The notes: generated from the letters alone by a model not told the origin. A stretch of DNA of 6,336 nt from Spongiicolonus versatilis (GCA_028286165.1 JAPYMU010000033.1:1-6336); one strand, 5' to 3'; positions 1 to 5,977 are shown, numbered from the stretch's first letter. Numbers and translations: made by a program.

Positions 1-34
1 CGGATGGGGGTGAGTTTCATTGGGGGAACATCCG
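1..34 (-). terminator. Possible hairpin downstream of the DUF1640-like gene (weak)
   Basis: CGGATG at 1-6 and CATCCG at 29-34 are perfect inverted repeats with a 22-base loop, starting 7 bases beyond the stop of the minus-strand membrane protein gene. The stem may continue beyond the left edge of the window. No U-tract is visible on the minus strand, so this may be a chance inverted repeat rather than an intrinsic terminator. Confidence 0.2.
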
Positions 35-40
35 GCGGGG

Positions 41-250
41 CTACTTGGTTAAAAGGACGCCGAGAATCAGCACCAGAAACGGCAGGATGATGCCGAGAAT
101 GACCCGCCAGCAATGGGCGACATCCTGCTTGGTCGCCATGCCGCTGCGCGACTTGATGATGCTACCAACCACCGCCTCCGCCTGGCGGTTGCTGAAACCT
201 GCCTGCTTCATTTGCCTGGTGGCGGCGATGACGTCAAAGCCGTTGGTCAT
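41..250 (-). CDS. Short DUF1640/CCDC90-like single-pass membrane protein
   Basis: This encodes 69 residues. The N-terminal part (about 5-30) has the pattern of bacterial DUF1640 proteins: FD near the start, then KQAGFSNRQAEAVV, resembling the family's 'L..AGF...QAEA' helix. ATKQDV at about 39-44 resembles the 'LATKADL' segment that in this family precedes the coiled coil. Residues about 48-68 are almost wholly hydrophobic (VILGIILPFLVLILGVLL) and form one membrane helix ending in TK. It is shorter than usual for the family because most of the coiled coil between the two parts is missing. The ATG has an AGGAG site 8 bases upstream (259-263) and overlaps the stop of the preceding small ORF as ATGA, which suggests translational coupling. 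Distant homologues include mitochondrial calcium uniporter regulator-like proteins, but bacterial members have no firm function, so none is assigned. The family assignment is by pattern memory; the coding call is firmer than the name. Confidence 0.65.
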   Translation of the reverse strand: MTNGFDVIAATRQMKQAGFSNRQAEAVVGSIIKSRSGMATKQDVAHCWRVILGIILPFLVLILGVLLTK

Positions 251-348
251 TTTTTTGTCTCCTGTGGGAAGTGGGCGGAGTGTAGCACAACCCGGCCGGC
301 ACGGTTTTCCAGCATGACCAGTTGGGGGGAAATGGCGGCGTCAGTCAT
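247..348 (-). CDS. Putative 33-residue small ORF coupled to the DUF1640-like gene
   Basis: The ATG at 348-346 is preceded by GGAG (minus strand, 357-360) with an 8-base spacer, the same geometry as the next gene. The frame runs 33 codons (begins MTDAAISPQL, ends HFPQETKK) and its TGA overlaps the ATG of the downstream membrane protein gene as ATGA. A promoter-like sequence ends about 30 bases upstream of the start. I do not recognise the peptide; it has no membrane helix, cysteine or repeated motif. It could be a genuine small protein or a leader peptide that couples translation to the downstream gene. Against coding: it is very short, and its third-position GC, about two thirds by my count, looks lower than in the neighbouring genes. 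The same frame is open much further upstream antisense to the dehydrogenase gene, but that part looks like a shadow. Confidence 0.42.
   Translation of the reverse strand: MTDAAISPQLVMLENRAGRVVLHSAHFPQETKK
279..287 (-). promoter_or_regulatory. Possible internal extended -10 promoter for the DUF1640-like gene
   Basis: On the minus strand TGCTACACT (287 to 279) matches the extended -10 pattern TGnTATAAT, with TACACT as the hexamer. A start near 272 would give a leader of about 22 bases carrying the AGGAG site of the membrane protein gene. No good -35 hexamer sits at 16-18 bases. It lies inside the small ORF, so it would be a secondary promoter. Confidence 0.3.
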
Positions 349-377
349 GAAAAAATCTCCGGCGGCGGTGAAAGCGG

Positions 378-408
378 AGCATACCACAAACCGCCGCTGT
401 TGCGGCAA
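378..408 (-). promoter_or_regulatory. Predicted promoter for the minus-strand small gene pair
   Basis: Reading the minus strand, TTGCCG (408-403; four matches to TTGACA) is followed after 19 bases by TATGCT (383-378; four matches to TATAAT), preceded by TGG as in extended -10 promoters. Transcription would start near 371, giving a leader of about 22 bases with the GGAG site of the small ORF. The 19-base spacer is longer than ideal, which the extended -10 could offset. The gap at 349-435 lies between divergent genes. I find no convincing plus-strand promoter in it for the dehydrogenase gene, only a short inverted repeat (GCCGC 393-397, GCGGC 402-406). Confidence 0.4.
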
Positions 409-435
409 GGGGCTGGCGGGGGGCAAGATGGGGGG

Positions 436-1590
436 ATGACGGATTCGGTGCCGCCGCCGGTTGACTGGAATTATCCCACCGCCATTCGCTTTGGCGCCGG
501 GCGGGCGGCGGAGGCGGCGGAGGCATGCGCTGAGTTGGGGGTGCGGCGGCCGCTGCTGGTGGTGGACCCGGCGGTGCGCGATTTGGCGGCGGCGGTGCGG
601 GTGGCGGCATTGCCGGGCGGTGCGGTGTTCAGCGACGTGCAGGGGAATCCGGCGGGGGCGCATGTGGCGGCCGGCGTCAAAGCATTCAACGAAGGCGGGC
701 ATGACGGGGTGGTGGCGATGGGCGGCGGCAGCGCGCTGGACATCGGCAAGGCGGTGGCGCTGATGGCCGGGCAGCGGCGGCCGCTGTGGGATTTTGAGGA
801 CCGGGAAGACTGGTGGCGGCGCGCCGAGGCCGGGGCGATTAAACCGGTGGTGGCGCTGCCCACCACCGCCGGCACCGGCTCCGAAACCGGGCGGGCGGCG
901 GTAATCATGGACGAGCGCGACCGCACCAAGAAAATTATCTTCCACCCGCTGCTGATGCCGGGGCGGGTGATCCTGGACCCGGAGTTGACCGCCGGCCTGC
1001 CGCCCGGCCTGACGGCGGCGGCGGGCATGGATGCGCTGTCGCACAGTCTGGAAGCGTGGTGCTCGCCGGTGTATCATCCGCTGGCCGAGGGCATTGCATT
1101 GCGCGCGATGAAACTTATCCAGCGCAGCCTGCCGGCGGTGTTCCGCGACGGCGCCGACCTGGCCGCCCGGGCGCACATGCAAGTGGCCGGCATGATGGGC
1201 TCCACGGCGTTCCAGAAAGGGCTGGGCCTGATGCACAGCCTGAGCCATCCGTGCAGTTCGCTGTTCGGCACGCACCATGGCCTGACCAATGCGGTGGTGA
1301 TGCCGTACGTGCTGGCCTTTCAGCGCCGGGCGGTGGCTGCAAAACTGGAATCGCTGGCCGCGTACCTGGAACTGGAGGGCGGCGCCGGCGGGGTGGTGGA
1401 CTGGGTGCTGGACTTGCGCCGGGAACTGGAAATCCCGCATACTTTGGCAGAATTAGGCGTGGCGCGGGAGGAAATTCCGCGCATGGCACACATGGCACTG
1501 GCCGACCCGTCCACCGCCACCAGCCCGGTGAGGGTCACCGCCGATGACCTTGAAAAACTATACGCCGGCGCCATGGCCGGGGATATTTAA
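436..1590 (+). CDS. Iron-containing alcohol dehydrogenase (group III), NAD(P)-dependent
   Basis: This 384-residue protein, normal length for the Fe-ADH family, interconverts an alcohol and its aldehyde or ketone using NAD(P) and a bound divalent metal. The N-terminal half holds the nucleotide-binding motif GGGSALDIGK (96-105) and PTTAGTGSE (142-150). The C-terminal helical half holds the metal site. D199 and H203 in GMDALSHSLEAW, then H267 and H281, match in spacing the four iron ligands of FucO (D196, H200, H263, H277), and H271 matches its additional conserved histidine. All key residues are present, so it should be active. The substrate cannot be read from sequence; 1,2-diol/lactaldehyde, methanol or butanol, or 4-hydroxybutyrate type activities are all possible. 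I chose the ATG at 436 because the family homology begins shortly after it (PTAIRFGAG). The frame is open upstream to an ATG at 322, but that stretch is Gly-rich, unlike the family, and overlaps the divergent promoter region. Its stop overlaps the next start by one base (TAATG). The gene appears to head a four-gene operon. Confidence 0.93.
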   Translation: MTDSVPPPVDWNYPTAIRFGAGRAAEAAEACAELGVRRPLLVVDPAVRDLAAAVRVAALPGGAVFSDVQGNPAGAHVAAGVKAFNEGGHDGVVAMGGGSALDIGKAVALMAGQRRPLWDFEDREDWWRRAEAGAIKPVVALPTTAGTGSETGRAAVIMDERDRTKKIIFHPLLMPGRVILDPELTAGLPPGLTAAAGMDALSHSLEAWCSPVYHPLAEGIALRAMKLIQRSLPAVFRDGADLAARAHMQVAGMMGSTAFQKGLGLMHSLSHPCSSLFGTHHGLTNAVVMPYVLAFQRRAVAAKLESLAAYLELEGGAGGVVDWVLDLRRELEIPHTLAELGVAREEIPRMAHMALADPSTATSPVRVTADDLEKLYAGAMAGDI

Positions 1591-2150
1591 TGAAAAACAA
1601 ACTGAAACTGCCGGTGCCGGAAAAAGATTTCTGGGTTTTCGCCTACGGCTCGCTGATGTGGCGGCCGGGCTTCACCTTTGCCGAAACCCGCACCGCCCGC
1701 ATCTACGGCTACCACCGCCACCTGTGCGTGTGGTCGTGGCGCTACCGGGGGACGGTGGAAAAACCGGGGCTGGTGTTCGGCCTGATGCGCGGCGGCTCCT
1801 GCGTGGGGCGGGCGTTTCGGGTTGCGGCGGGGGACACCGTGGCCACCGTGGACTACCTGCACGAGCGGGAGATGGTGGGGGATGTTTACCGCCCGTGCCT
1901 GCGCCCGGTGCGGCTGGACGACGGCAGCCGGGTGGAGGCGCTGGCGTTTGTGGTCAAAAACAACCACCGCCAGTACGCCGGCAAGCAGCCGGCGCACATC
2001 GCCGCCGGCATCATCAAAGGCGCCCACGGCCCGCAGGGCAGCAATGTGGAATATGTGATGGAAACCGCCTCGCAACTGGACACCATGGGCGTGCGCGATG
2101 CGGCACTGGCGCAAATCTCGCGCATGATTGGCGCGGAGGCGCGGTTGTGA
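1590..2150 (+). CDS. chaC: ChaC-like gamma-glutamylcyclotransferase
   Basis: ChaC enzymes cleave the gamma-glutamyl group of glutathione to 5-oxoproline and Cys-Gly in the cytosol. The 186-residue product opens with the substrate-loop motif YGSLMW (19-24). It carries the catalytic glutamate in LHEREM (E94), which lines up with the LWKREM of E. coli ChaC. Further matches are VYRPCLRPVRLDDG, AFVV..N..QYAG, and a C-terminal GPQGSNVEY...LDTMGV block matching GPLGTNAQY...LIKLGM. It is shorter than the E. coli protein (about 231 residues) mainly because the N-terminal extension is absent. The start is fixed by the family start and by the TAATG overlap with the dehydrogenase gene. Its TGA lies inside the GTGA junction with the protease gene. 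In enterobacteria chaC sits near the ChaA cation antiporter; no such gene is seen here. Activity on glutathione rather than another gamma-glutamyl compound is inferred from family membership. Confidence 0.87.
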   Translation: MKNKLKLPVPEKDFWVFAYGSLMWRPGFTFAETRTARIYGYHRHLCVWSWRYRGTVEKPGLVFGLMRGGSCVGRAFRVAAGDTVATVDYLHEREMVGDVYRPCLRPVRLDDGSRVEALAFVVKNNHRQYAGKQPAHIAAGIIKGAHGPQGSNVEYVMETASQLDTMGVRDAALAQISRMIGAEARL

Positions 2151-4258
2151 GCCGCACCGCGCTGAGAATCGTTTGCATGGTGCTGCTGGCGGCGTTTGTC
2201 GCCGGCGCGGTTTTTGCCCAGCCGCTGGCGCCGGAGCCGCGCCACCGCGACATCACCCGCAAAATTGCCGCCATCATGGCCAGTTACAATTTCCAGAACC
2301 GCGCGCTGGACGATGCGCTGTCGCGGGATGTGTTCACCCGCTTTCTGGACACTCTGGACGCCGGCAAACTGTACCTGCTGCGCGAGGATGTGGACCGTTT
2401 CGCCGTCCACCGTGAGCAATTGGACGACTACCTGCGCCACGGCCAACTGGCGGCGGTGTATCAATTTTTTGAGGTGTACCGCCGGCGTTTCAACCAGCGG
2501 ATGGAGCACGCCATTGCGCTGGTGGACGGCGGTTTTGACTTCAGCGTGGACGAAGAGTGGCGCTACCAGCGCGACGACGCCGACTGGGCGGCCGGCAGCG
2601 CGCAGTTGGATGAAATCTGGCGCAAGCGCATCAAGAATGATTTTCTGGAACTGCGGCTGGACGGCGTCGCCGATGCCGAAGCGCGCGACATGCTGGCACA
2701 GCGTTACCGCTCGCGCATGCGCAGTTATGCGCAGTTGAAAACCGACGAGGTGTACCAGTGGTTCATCAACAGTTACACCACTTCGGTGGACCCGCACACC
2801 TCGTACCTGCCGCCGCGCAGTTCCGAGGATTTTAATATTGACATGAGTTTGTCGCTGCAAGGCATCGGCGCGGTGCTGCAGGCTGACAATGAGTACACCA
2901 AAGTGCGCGAGTTGGTGCAGGGCGGCCCGGCGGCGGCGGGCGGCGAGTTGCGCCCCGGCGACCGCATCACCGGCGTCGCCCAGGGCCAGCAGGCGGTGGT
3001 GAACGTGGTGGGCTGGCGGCTGGACGACGTGGTGCGGCTGATTCGCGGGCCCAAGGGCTCGCTGGTGCGGCTGGAAATTCTGCCGGCAAAAAACGCCCTG
3101 CGCGGGCCGAAAAAAATCATCGCCATCGTGCGCGACACAATCAAACTGACCCGGCGCGCCGCCGGCAAAAAAATCCTGCACACCGGGGGCGAGGGTGAGG
3201 CCGGCGCGCGCAAAATCGGCGTGGTCACCCTGCCCATTTTCTACCACGACTTCCGCGGCCAGCACAGCGGCGGCGAGGACTACAACAGCGCCAGCCGCGA
3301 CGTGGCGCGCCTGCTGGGCGAGTTAAAGGCCGAGGGCGTGGACGGCGTGGTGCTGGACCTGCGCGGCAACAGCGGCGGCGCCCTCACCGAGGCGGTGGCG
3401 CTGACCGGCCTGTTCATTGACCGGGGGCCGGTGGTGCAGGTCAAGGAGGCCAACGGCCTGGTGAAGGTGGAGCGCGACCGCGACCCGGGCGTGGCCTGGG
3501 ACGGCCCGCTGGCGGTGTTGGTGGACCGTTACAGCGCATCGGCCTCAGAAATCTTCGCCAGCGCCATCCAGGACCACCGGCGCGGCCTGGTGGTGGGCGA
3601 GCCGACCTACGGCAAAGGCACGGTGCAGAACCTGCTGCCCCTGGGCGGCCGCGACTCGGGGCAGTTGAAAATCACCTTCGCCCAATTCTTCCGCGTCAAC
3701 GGCGGCAGCACCCAGTTCCGCGGCGTCATTCCGGACCTCCGACTGCCCACCGACGACGGCGGCGACTACGGCGAGCGGACGCTGGACAATGCGCTGCCGT
3801 GGAGCACCATCAACCCGGTGCTGCAGCCGCCGGCGGCGCGCGAGGATTTTGCCCGCGCGGTGGAGCAAACCGTGCAGTTGCACCGCGCGCGGCTGCACAG
3901 CGATGCCGGCCTGCTGCTGGTGCGCGCCGAGAACGAGCAAATCCGCCGCAACCGCGAGCAAACCACCATCAGCCTGCGCGAGGCCGAGCGGCGGCGCGAG
4001 CGCGAGGAGCGGGAAACCGCCGAGCGTGAACGTCGCGAGCAGTATTTCGGGACCATGGACGGTGACTCCGGGGGTGCGGGTGACGATTCCGGGAGTGCCG
4101 GTGACGGTTCCGGAGGCGGCGGTGACGATTCCGATGCCGCCAGCGGCGACCCCGGGGATTTCGCCGCCATTTTGCTGCGCGAAACGGCGACTGCGCTGGC
4201 CGACTTTGCCGAACTCTACCGCGGTCCGCTCATTCCCGGCTTCAGCGCGGCGCAGTAA
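2147..4258 (+). CDS. prc: Carboxy-terminal processing (tail-specific) protease Prc, S41A family
   Basis: Prc is a periplasmic serine protease that trims or degrades envelope proteins bearing nonpolar C-termini. In E. coli it processes PBP3 and, with NlpI, degrades MepS. The 703-residue precursor (E. coli Prc is 682) has a signal peptide (1 to about 24, hydrophobic core MVLLAAFVAGAVFA, likely cut before QP). An N-terminal Prc helical domain includes DPHTSYLPPR. A PDZ domain spans about 235-320, and the S41 peptidase about 356-535 with LDLRGNSGG (403-411). The nucleophile S465 lies in YSASASEIF and the general-base K490 in TYGKGTVQ, 25 residues apart exactly as S430 and K455 in mature E. coli Prc; D476 matches its D441. 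The C-terminal domain has an Arg/Glu-rich helix (602-633), an unusual acidic Gly/Asp/Ser repeat (639-665) and a final helix (671-691). The GTG start at 2147 overlaps the previous stop (GTGA) and places the signal peptide at the N-terminus. The frame is open further upstream, but that stretch is a shadow of chaC. Its stop is 2 bases before avtA. Confidence 0.97.
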   Translation: MSRTALRIVCMVLLAAFVAGAVFAQPLAPEPRHRDITRKIAAIMASYNFQNRALDDALSRDVFTRFLDTLDAGKLYLLREDVDRFAVHREQLDDYLRHGQLAAVYQFFEVYRRRFNQRMEHAIALVDGGFDFSVDEEWRYQRDDADWAAGSAQLDEIWRKRIKNDFLELRLDGVADAEARDMLAQRYRSRMRSYAQLKTDEVYQWFINSYTTSVDPHTSYLPPRSSEDFNIDMSLSLQGIGAVLQADNEYTKVRELVQGGPAAAGGELRPGDRITGVAQGQQAVVNVVGWRLDDVVRLIRGPKGSLVRLEILPAKNALRGPKKIIAIVRDTIKLTRRAAGKKILHTGGEGEAGARKIGVVTLPIFYHDFRGQHSGGEDYNSASRDVARLLGELKAEGVDGVVLDLRGNSGGALTEAVALTGLFIDRGPVVQVKEANGLVKVERDRDPGVAWDGPLAVLVDRYSASASEIFASAIQDHRRGLVVGEPTYGKGTVQNLLPLGGRDSGQLKITFAQFFRVNGGSTQFRGVIPDLRLPTDDGGDYGERTLDNALPWSTINPVLQPPAAREDFARAVEQTVQLHRARLHSDAGLLLVRAENEQIRRNREQTTISLREAERRREREERETAERERREQYFGTMDGDSGGAGDDSGSAGDGSGGGGDDSDAASGDPGDFAAILLRETATALADFAELYRGPLIPGFSAAQ
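4061..4138 (+). repeat. Imperfect in-frame tandem repeat, Gly/Asp/Ser-rich, within prc
   Basis: GGTGAC recurs at 4061, 4079, 4100 and 4121, with spacings of 18, 21 and 21 bases, each followed by a TCCGG- or TCCGA-like core. It encodes four copies of a 6-7 residue unit: GDSGGA, GDDSGSA, GDGSGGG and GDDSDAA. Each unit is a whole number of codons, so copy number can change without a frameshift. It lies between the Arg/Glu-rich helix and the last helix of Prc, a likely flexible acidic linker. Confidence 0.85.
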
Positions 4259-4260
4259 AC

Positions 4261-5520
4261 GTGCGCTTCTCCGATTTCGGCGAGCGCTTTGGCGGCGGCA
4301 GCGGCATTCTGCAACTGATGGACGACATCGGCGCCGCCCTGGCCGGCGGTGGCGGCGGCATGCTGCTGCTCGGCGGCGGCAACCCGGCGCACCTGCCGGC
4401 GGTGGAACAGGCCCTGCGCCGCGCCATGCAGCGGCTCATGGAAGACGGCGATGCGTTTGAGCGCACCGTCGGCGACTACGACGGCCCGCGCGGCAGCGAG
4501 GCGTTCCTCGGGGCGCTGGCCCAACTGCTGCGCGAGCAACTGGGCTGGCCGGTGAATGCCGAGAACATCGCCGTCACCAACGGCAGCCAGTGCGGCTTTT
4601 TCACGCTCATGAATTTGTTCGGCGGCCGGCATGGCGGCGCGCGCAAAAAAATTCTGCTGCCGCTGTGCCCGGAATACATCGGCTATTCCGAACTTGGCAT
4701 CGACGGCGGCGAATTATTCCATGCCAACAAGCCGCGCATTGAGTTGCTGGACGGCGGATTTTTTAAATACCGCGTGGACCTGGCGCGGTTGGACATCGGC
4801 GGCGACACTGGCGCGCTGTGCGTGTCGCGCCCGACCAACCCCACCGGCAACGTGCTGGACGACTTTGAGATGCAAACTTTGGCCGCCGCCGCCCGCAGCG
4901 CCGGGGTGCCGTTCATCGTGGACAACGCCTACGGCCTGCCCTTCCCCGGCATCGTGTTTGCGCCGGCCGCCATGCACCACGACGCCAACACCATCACCTG
5001 CCTCAGCCTGTCCAAACTCGGCCTGCCCGGCGCCCGCACCGGCATCGTGGTGGCGGCGCCGGAGGTCATCAGCCGCATCGCCGCCGTCACCGCCTCGCTG
5101 AGCCTCGCCACCGGCAGTTTCGGCCAGTCGCTGGCGCTGGAATTAATCCGCAGCGGCGAAATCTTAAAGTTGTCCGCCGCTGAGGTGATGCCGTTCTACC
5201 GCGCCCGCTCGCGCCAGGCCGCCGGCTGGCTGCGCGACGGCTTCGGCGACCTGCCGGTGCTGCTGCACAAACCGGAGGGCGGGATTTTTCTGTGGCTGTG
5301 GTTTCAGGATTTCCCCATCACCAGCGCCGACTTCTACCGCCGCCTGAAGGAGAAAAACGTGCTGGTCGTTCCCGGCGAGCATTTCTTCTTCGGCTTGCAG
5401 GAAGACTGGCCCCACCGCCGCCAGTGCATCCGCCTGAGTTACGCCCAGGACGAGGCGACGGTGCAAAAAGGCATTGAAATCCTCACCGCCGAGGCGCGGG
5501 CGGTTTACGCCGGCCGCTGA
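4261..5520 (+). CDS. avtA: Valine-pyruvate aminotransferase (alanine-valine transaminase)
   Basis: AvtA (EC 2.6.1.66) is a cytosolic PLP enzyme exchanging the amino group between valine and pyruvate, giving alanine and 2-oxoisovalerate; it supplies alanine and links to branched-chain amino acid synthesis. The 419 residues match E. coli AvtA (417) from end to end: an opening like FS.FG..F...SGI..LM.D, LGGGNPA, NYDGP/DYDGP, ITNGSQ-type TNGSQ, PL.PEYIGY, CVSRPTNPTGNV (NPTG 193-196), DNAYG.PFPGI (221-), SLSKLGLPGAR with the PLP-binding K252, HKPEG.IFLWLWF, VPG..FF.GL and WPH...C.R. R391 in RLSY is the conserved carboxylate-binding arginine of fold-type I aminotransferases. The GTG start at 4261 aligns with the family start (RFSDFGERF). 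No good Shine-Dalgarno precedes it, so translation probably depends on coupling to prc, which ends 2 bases earlier. A Gly run at 29-33 is slightly longer than in E. coli. The name rests on extended identity, not only on fold. Confidence 0.95.
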   Translation: MRFSDFGERFGGGSGILQLMDDIGAALAGGGGGMLLLGGGNPAHLPAVEQALRRAMQRLMEDGDAFERTVGDYDGPRGSEAFLGALAQLLREQLGWPVNAENIAVTNGSQCGFFTLMNLFGGRHGGARKKILLPLCPEYIGYSELGIDGGELFHANKPRIELLDGGFFKYRVDLARLDIGGDTGALCVSRPTNPTGNVLDDFEMQTLAAAARSAGVPFIVDNAYGLPFPGIVFAPAAMHHDANTITCLSLSKLGLPGARTGIVVAAPEVISRIAAVTASLSLATGSFGQSLALELIRSGEILKLSAAEVMPFYRARSRQAAGWLRDGFGDLPVLLHKPEGGIFLWLWFQDFPITSADFYRRLKEKNVLVVPGEHFFFGLQEDWPHRRQCIRLSYAQDEATVQKGIEILTAEARAVYAGR

Positions 5521-5549
5521 GGGCGGCGGCGGGGCTTGCGCGCGGCCGG
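5510..5549 (+). other. Perfect 8-bp GC inverted repeat at the end of avtA
   Basis: CCGGCCGC (5510-5517, last codons of avtA) and GCGGCCGG (5542-5549) are perfect inverted repeats with a 24-base loop. No U-tract follows (the next bases are G-rich), so it is not a standard intrinsic terminator. It overlaps the predicted -35 region of rpmB. It could be an mRNA 3'-end stabiliser, a Rho-type stop or a chance inverted repeat in GC-rich DNA. Confidence 0.35.
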
Positions 5550-5564
5550 GGGGGATGGTATAAA
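5536..5564 (+). promoter_or_regulatory. Predicted promoter for rpmB-rpmG
   Basis: TTGCGC (5536-5541; three matches to TTGACA, including the key TTG) and TATAAA (5559-5564; five of six to TATAAT) are separated by 17 bases, the optimal spacing. TATAAA stands out as AT-rich in an otherwise GC-rich gap. Transcription would start about 7 bases on, at 5571-5572, which is the rpmB ATG itself. The message would then be leaderless or nearly so. No Shine-Dalgarno lies between the -10 and the ATG (only CCCCGCC). The G-run at 5547-5554 is too far upstream to serve as one. Confidence 0.6.
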
Positions 5565-5571
5565 CCCCGCC

Positions 5572-5814
5572 ATGTCCAAAATCTGCCAAGTCACCGGCAA
5601 GCGCACGGTGCGCGGGAACAACGTGTCCCACGCCAACAACAAAACGCGCCGCTCGTTCAAGCCCAACCTGCACTACCGCAAATTCTGGGTGCCCGGCGAG
5701 CGCCGCTGGGTGCACCTGCGGGTGTCGGCCAGCGGCCTGCGCATCATTGACAAAAAAGGCATTGAAGCGGTGCTCAGCGACCTGCGCGAGCGCGGCGAAA
5801 AAATCGGAGGGTAA
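5572..5814 (+). CDS. rpmB: 50S ribosomal protein L28
   Basis: The 80-residue product is a basic component of the large ribosomal subunit. It matches E. coli L28 (78 residues) nearly throughout: MSKICQVTGKR, GNN.SHA.N.T+R.F.PNLH, the FWV..E+R.V.LRVSA.G+R segment, IDKKGI and a C-terminal L..LR.RGEK. Only one cysteine (C5) is present, so it is the zinc-free form. The ATG at 5572 matches the family start exactly; the upstream in-frame TTG at 5536 would add residues foreign to L28 and lies within the promoter. It is followed by rpmG after 4 bases, the normal gene order in gammaproteobacteria. Its last two codons (GGA GGG) form the ribosome site of rpmG. Confidence 0.98.
   Translation: MSKICQVTGKRTVRGNNVSHANNKTRRSFKPNLHYRKFWVPGERRWVHLRVSASGLRIIDKKGIEAVLSDLRERGEKIGG
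5806..5810 (+). promoter_or_regulatory. Ribosome binding site of rpmG inside rpmB
   Basis: GGAGG lies 8 bases before the rpmG ATG and is formed by the last two glycine codons of rpmB. It is the strongest Shine-Dalgarno match on the plus strand of this window and settles the rpmG start. It contrasts with rpmB itself, which has none. Confidence 0.9.
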
Positions 5815-5818
5815 AGGC

Positions 5819-5974
5819 ATGCGCGACAAAATCCGCCTGGTGTCCACCGCCGGCACCGGCCATTTCTACACCACCACCAAGAACAAAAAAAACATGCCGG
5901 ACAAAATGGAAATCCGCAAGTTCGACCCGGTGGCGCGCAAGCACGTGGTCTACAAAGAAGCCAAGATTAAGTAG
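5819..5974 (+). CDS. rpmG: 50S ribosomal protein L33
   Basis: The 51-residue product is a small basic protein of the large ribosomal subunit near the E site. Family landmarks are KIRLVSTAGTGHFYTTTKNK, PDKMEIRKFDPV.RKHV and the invariant-looking end YKEAKIK. It has no CxxC pairs, so it is the zinc-independent form, like its L28 partner. It starts MRDKIRL, as in pseudomonad L33, rather than with the extra MAKG of the 55-residue E. coli protein. The codons just before the ATG (GGT AAA GGC) have no start codon among them. Translation should start at the ATG after the GGAGG site. It is co-transcribed with rpmB. Confidence 0.98.
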   Translation: MRDKIRLVSTAGTGHFYTTTKNKKNMPDKMEIRKFDPVARKHVVYKEAKIK

Positions 5975-5977
5975 CCC

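Noticed and set aside
400..429. TTGCGG (400-405), 18 bases, CAAGAT (424-429) as a promoter for the dehydrogenase operon
   Set aside because: The -10 matches only three of six bases in G-rich sequence; not strong enough to call, although spacing is acceptable.
322..435. Upstream in-frame extension of the alcohol dehydrogenase from an ATG at 322
   Set aside because: The extra 38 residues are Gly-rich and unlike the family. The ATG at 436 gives the normal length of 384 residues and leaves room for the divergent promoter.
349..1440. Long minus-strand open frame antisense to the alcohol dehydrogenase gene, continuous with the 33-codon small ORF
   Set aside because: Its product is rich in His, Arg and Pro, typical of an antisense shadow of a GC-rich gene, while the plus strand carries a complete Fe-ADH with all metal ligands. 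Only the last 33 codons have their own start and ribosome site.
1544..2146. Upstream in-frame extension of Prc by about 200 residues
   Set aside because: This stretch is an out-of-frame shadow of chaC, full of Arg, Gly and Pro. The GTG at 2147 puts a clean signal peptide at the N-terminus and makes a GTGA overlap.
2147..2220. Possible lipoprotein signal in Prc because of the early cysteine (residue 10)
   Set aside because: The cysteine lies before the hydrophobic core and follows Val rather than Gly, Ala or Ser, so no lipobox is present. An ordinary signal peptide cut near VFA-QP fits better.
1886..3265. Long minus-strand open frame antisense to chaC and prc
   Set aside because: It has shadow composition (His, Arg, Gln, Val rich), no ribosome site and no recognisable domain, and is opposite two clearly recognised genes.
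4061..4138. RTX-type calcium-binding repeat or CRISPR-like repeat in the prc tail
   Set aside because: Units are 6-7 residues, not the RTX nonapeptide, and the DNA spacing has no unique spacers. It is a simple in-frame tandem repeat inside a coding gene.
5804..5821. Apparent loss of the L33 N-terminus: codons before the ATG (GGT AAA GGC) read GKG, resembling the MAKG of E. coli L33
   Set aside because: There is no start codon upstream in that position, the GGAGG site fits the ATG at 5819, and 51-residue L33 proteins starting MRE or MRD are normal in pseudomonads. Probably an ancestral trace at most.
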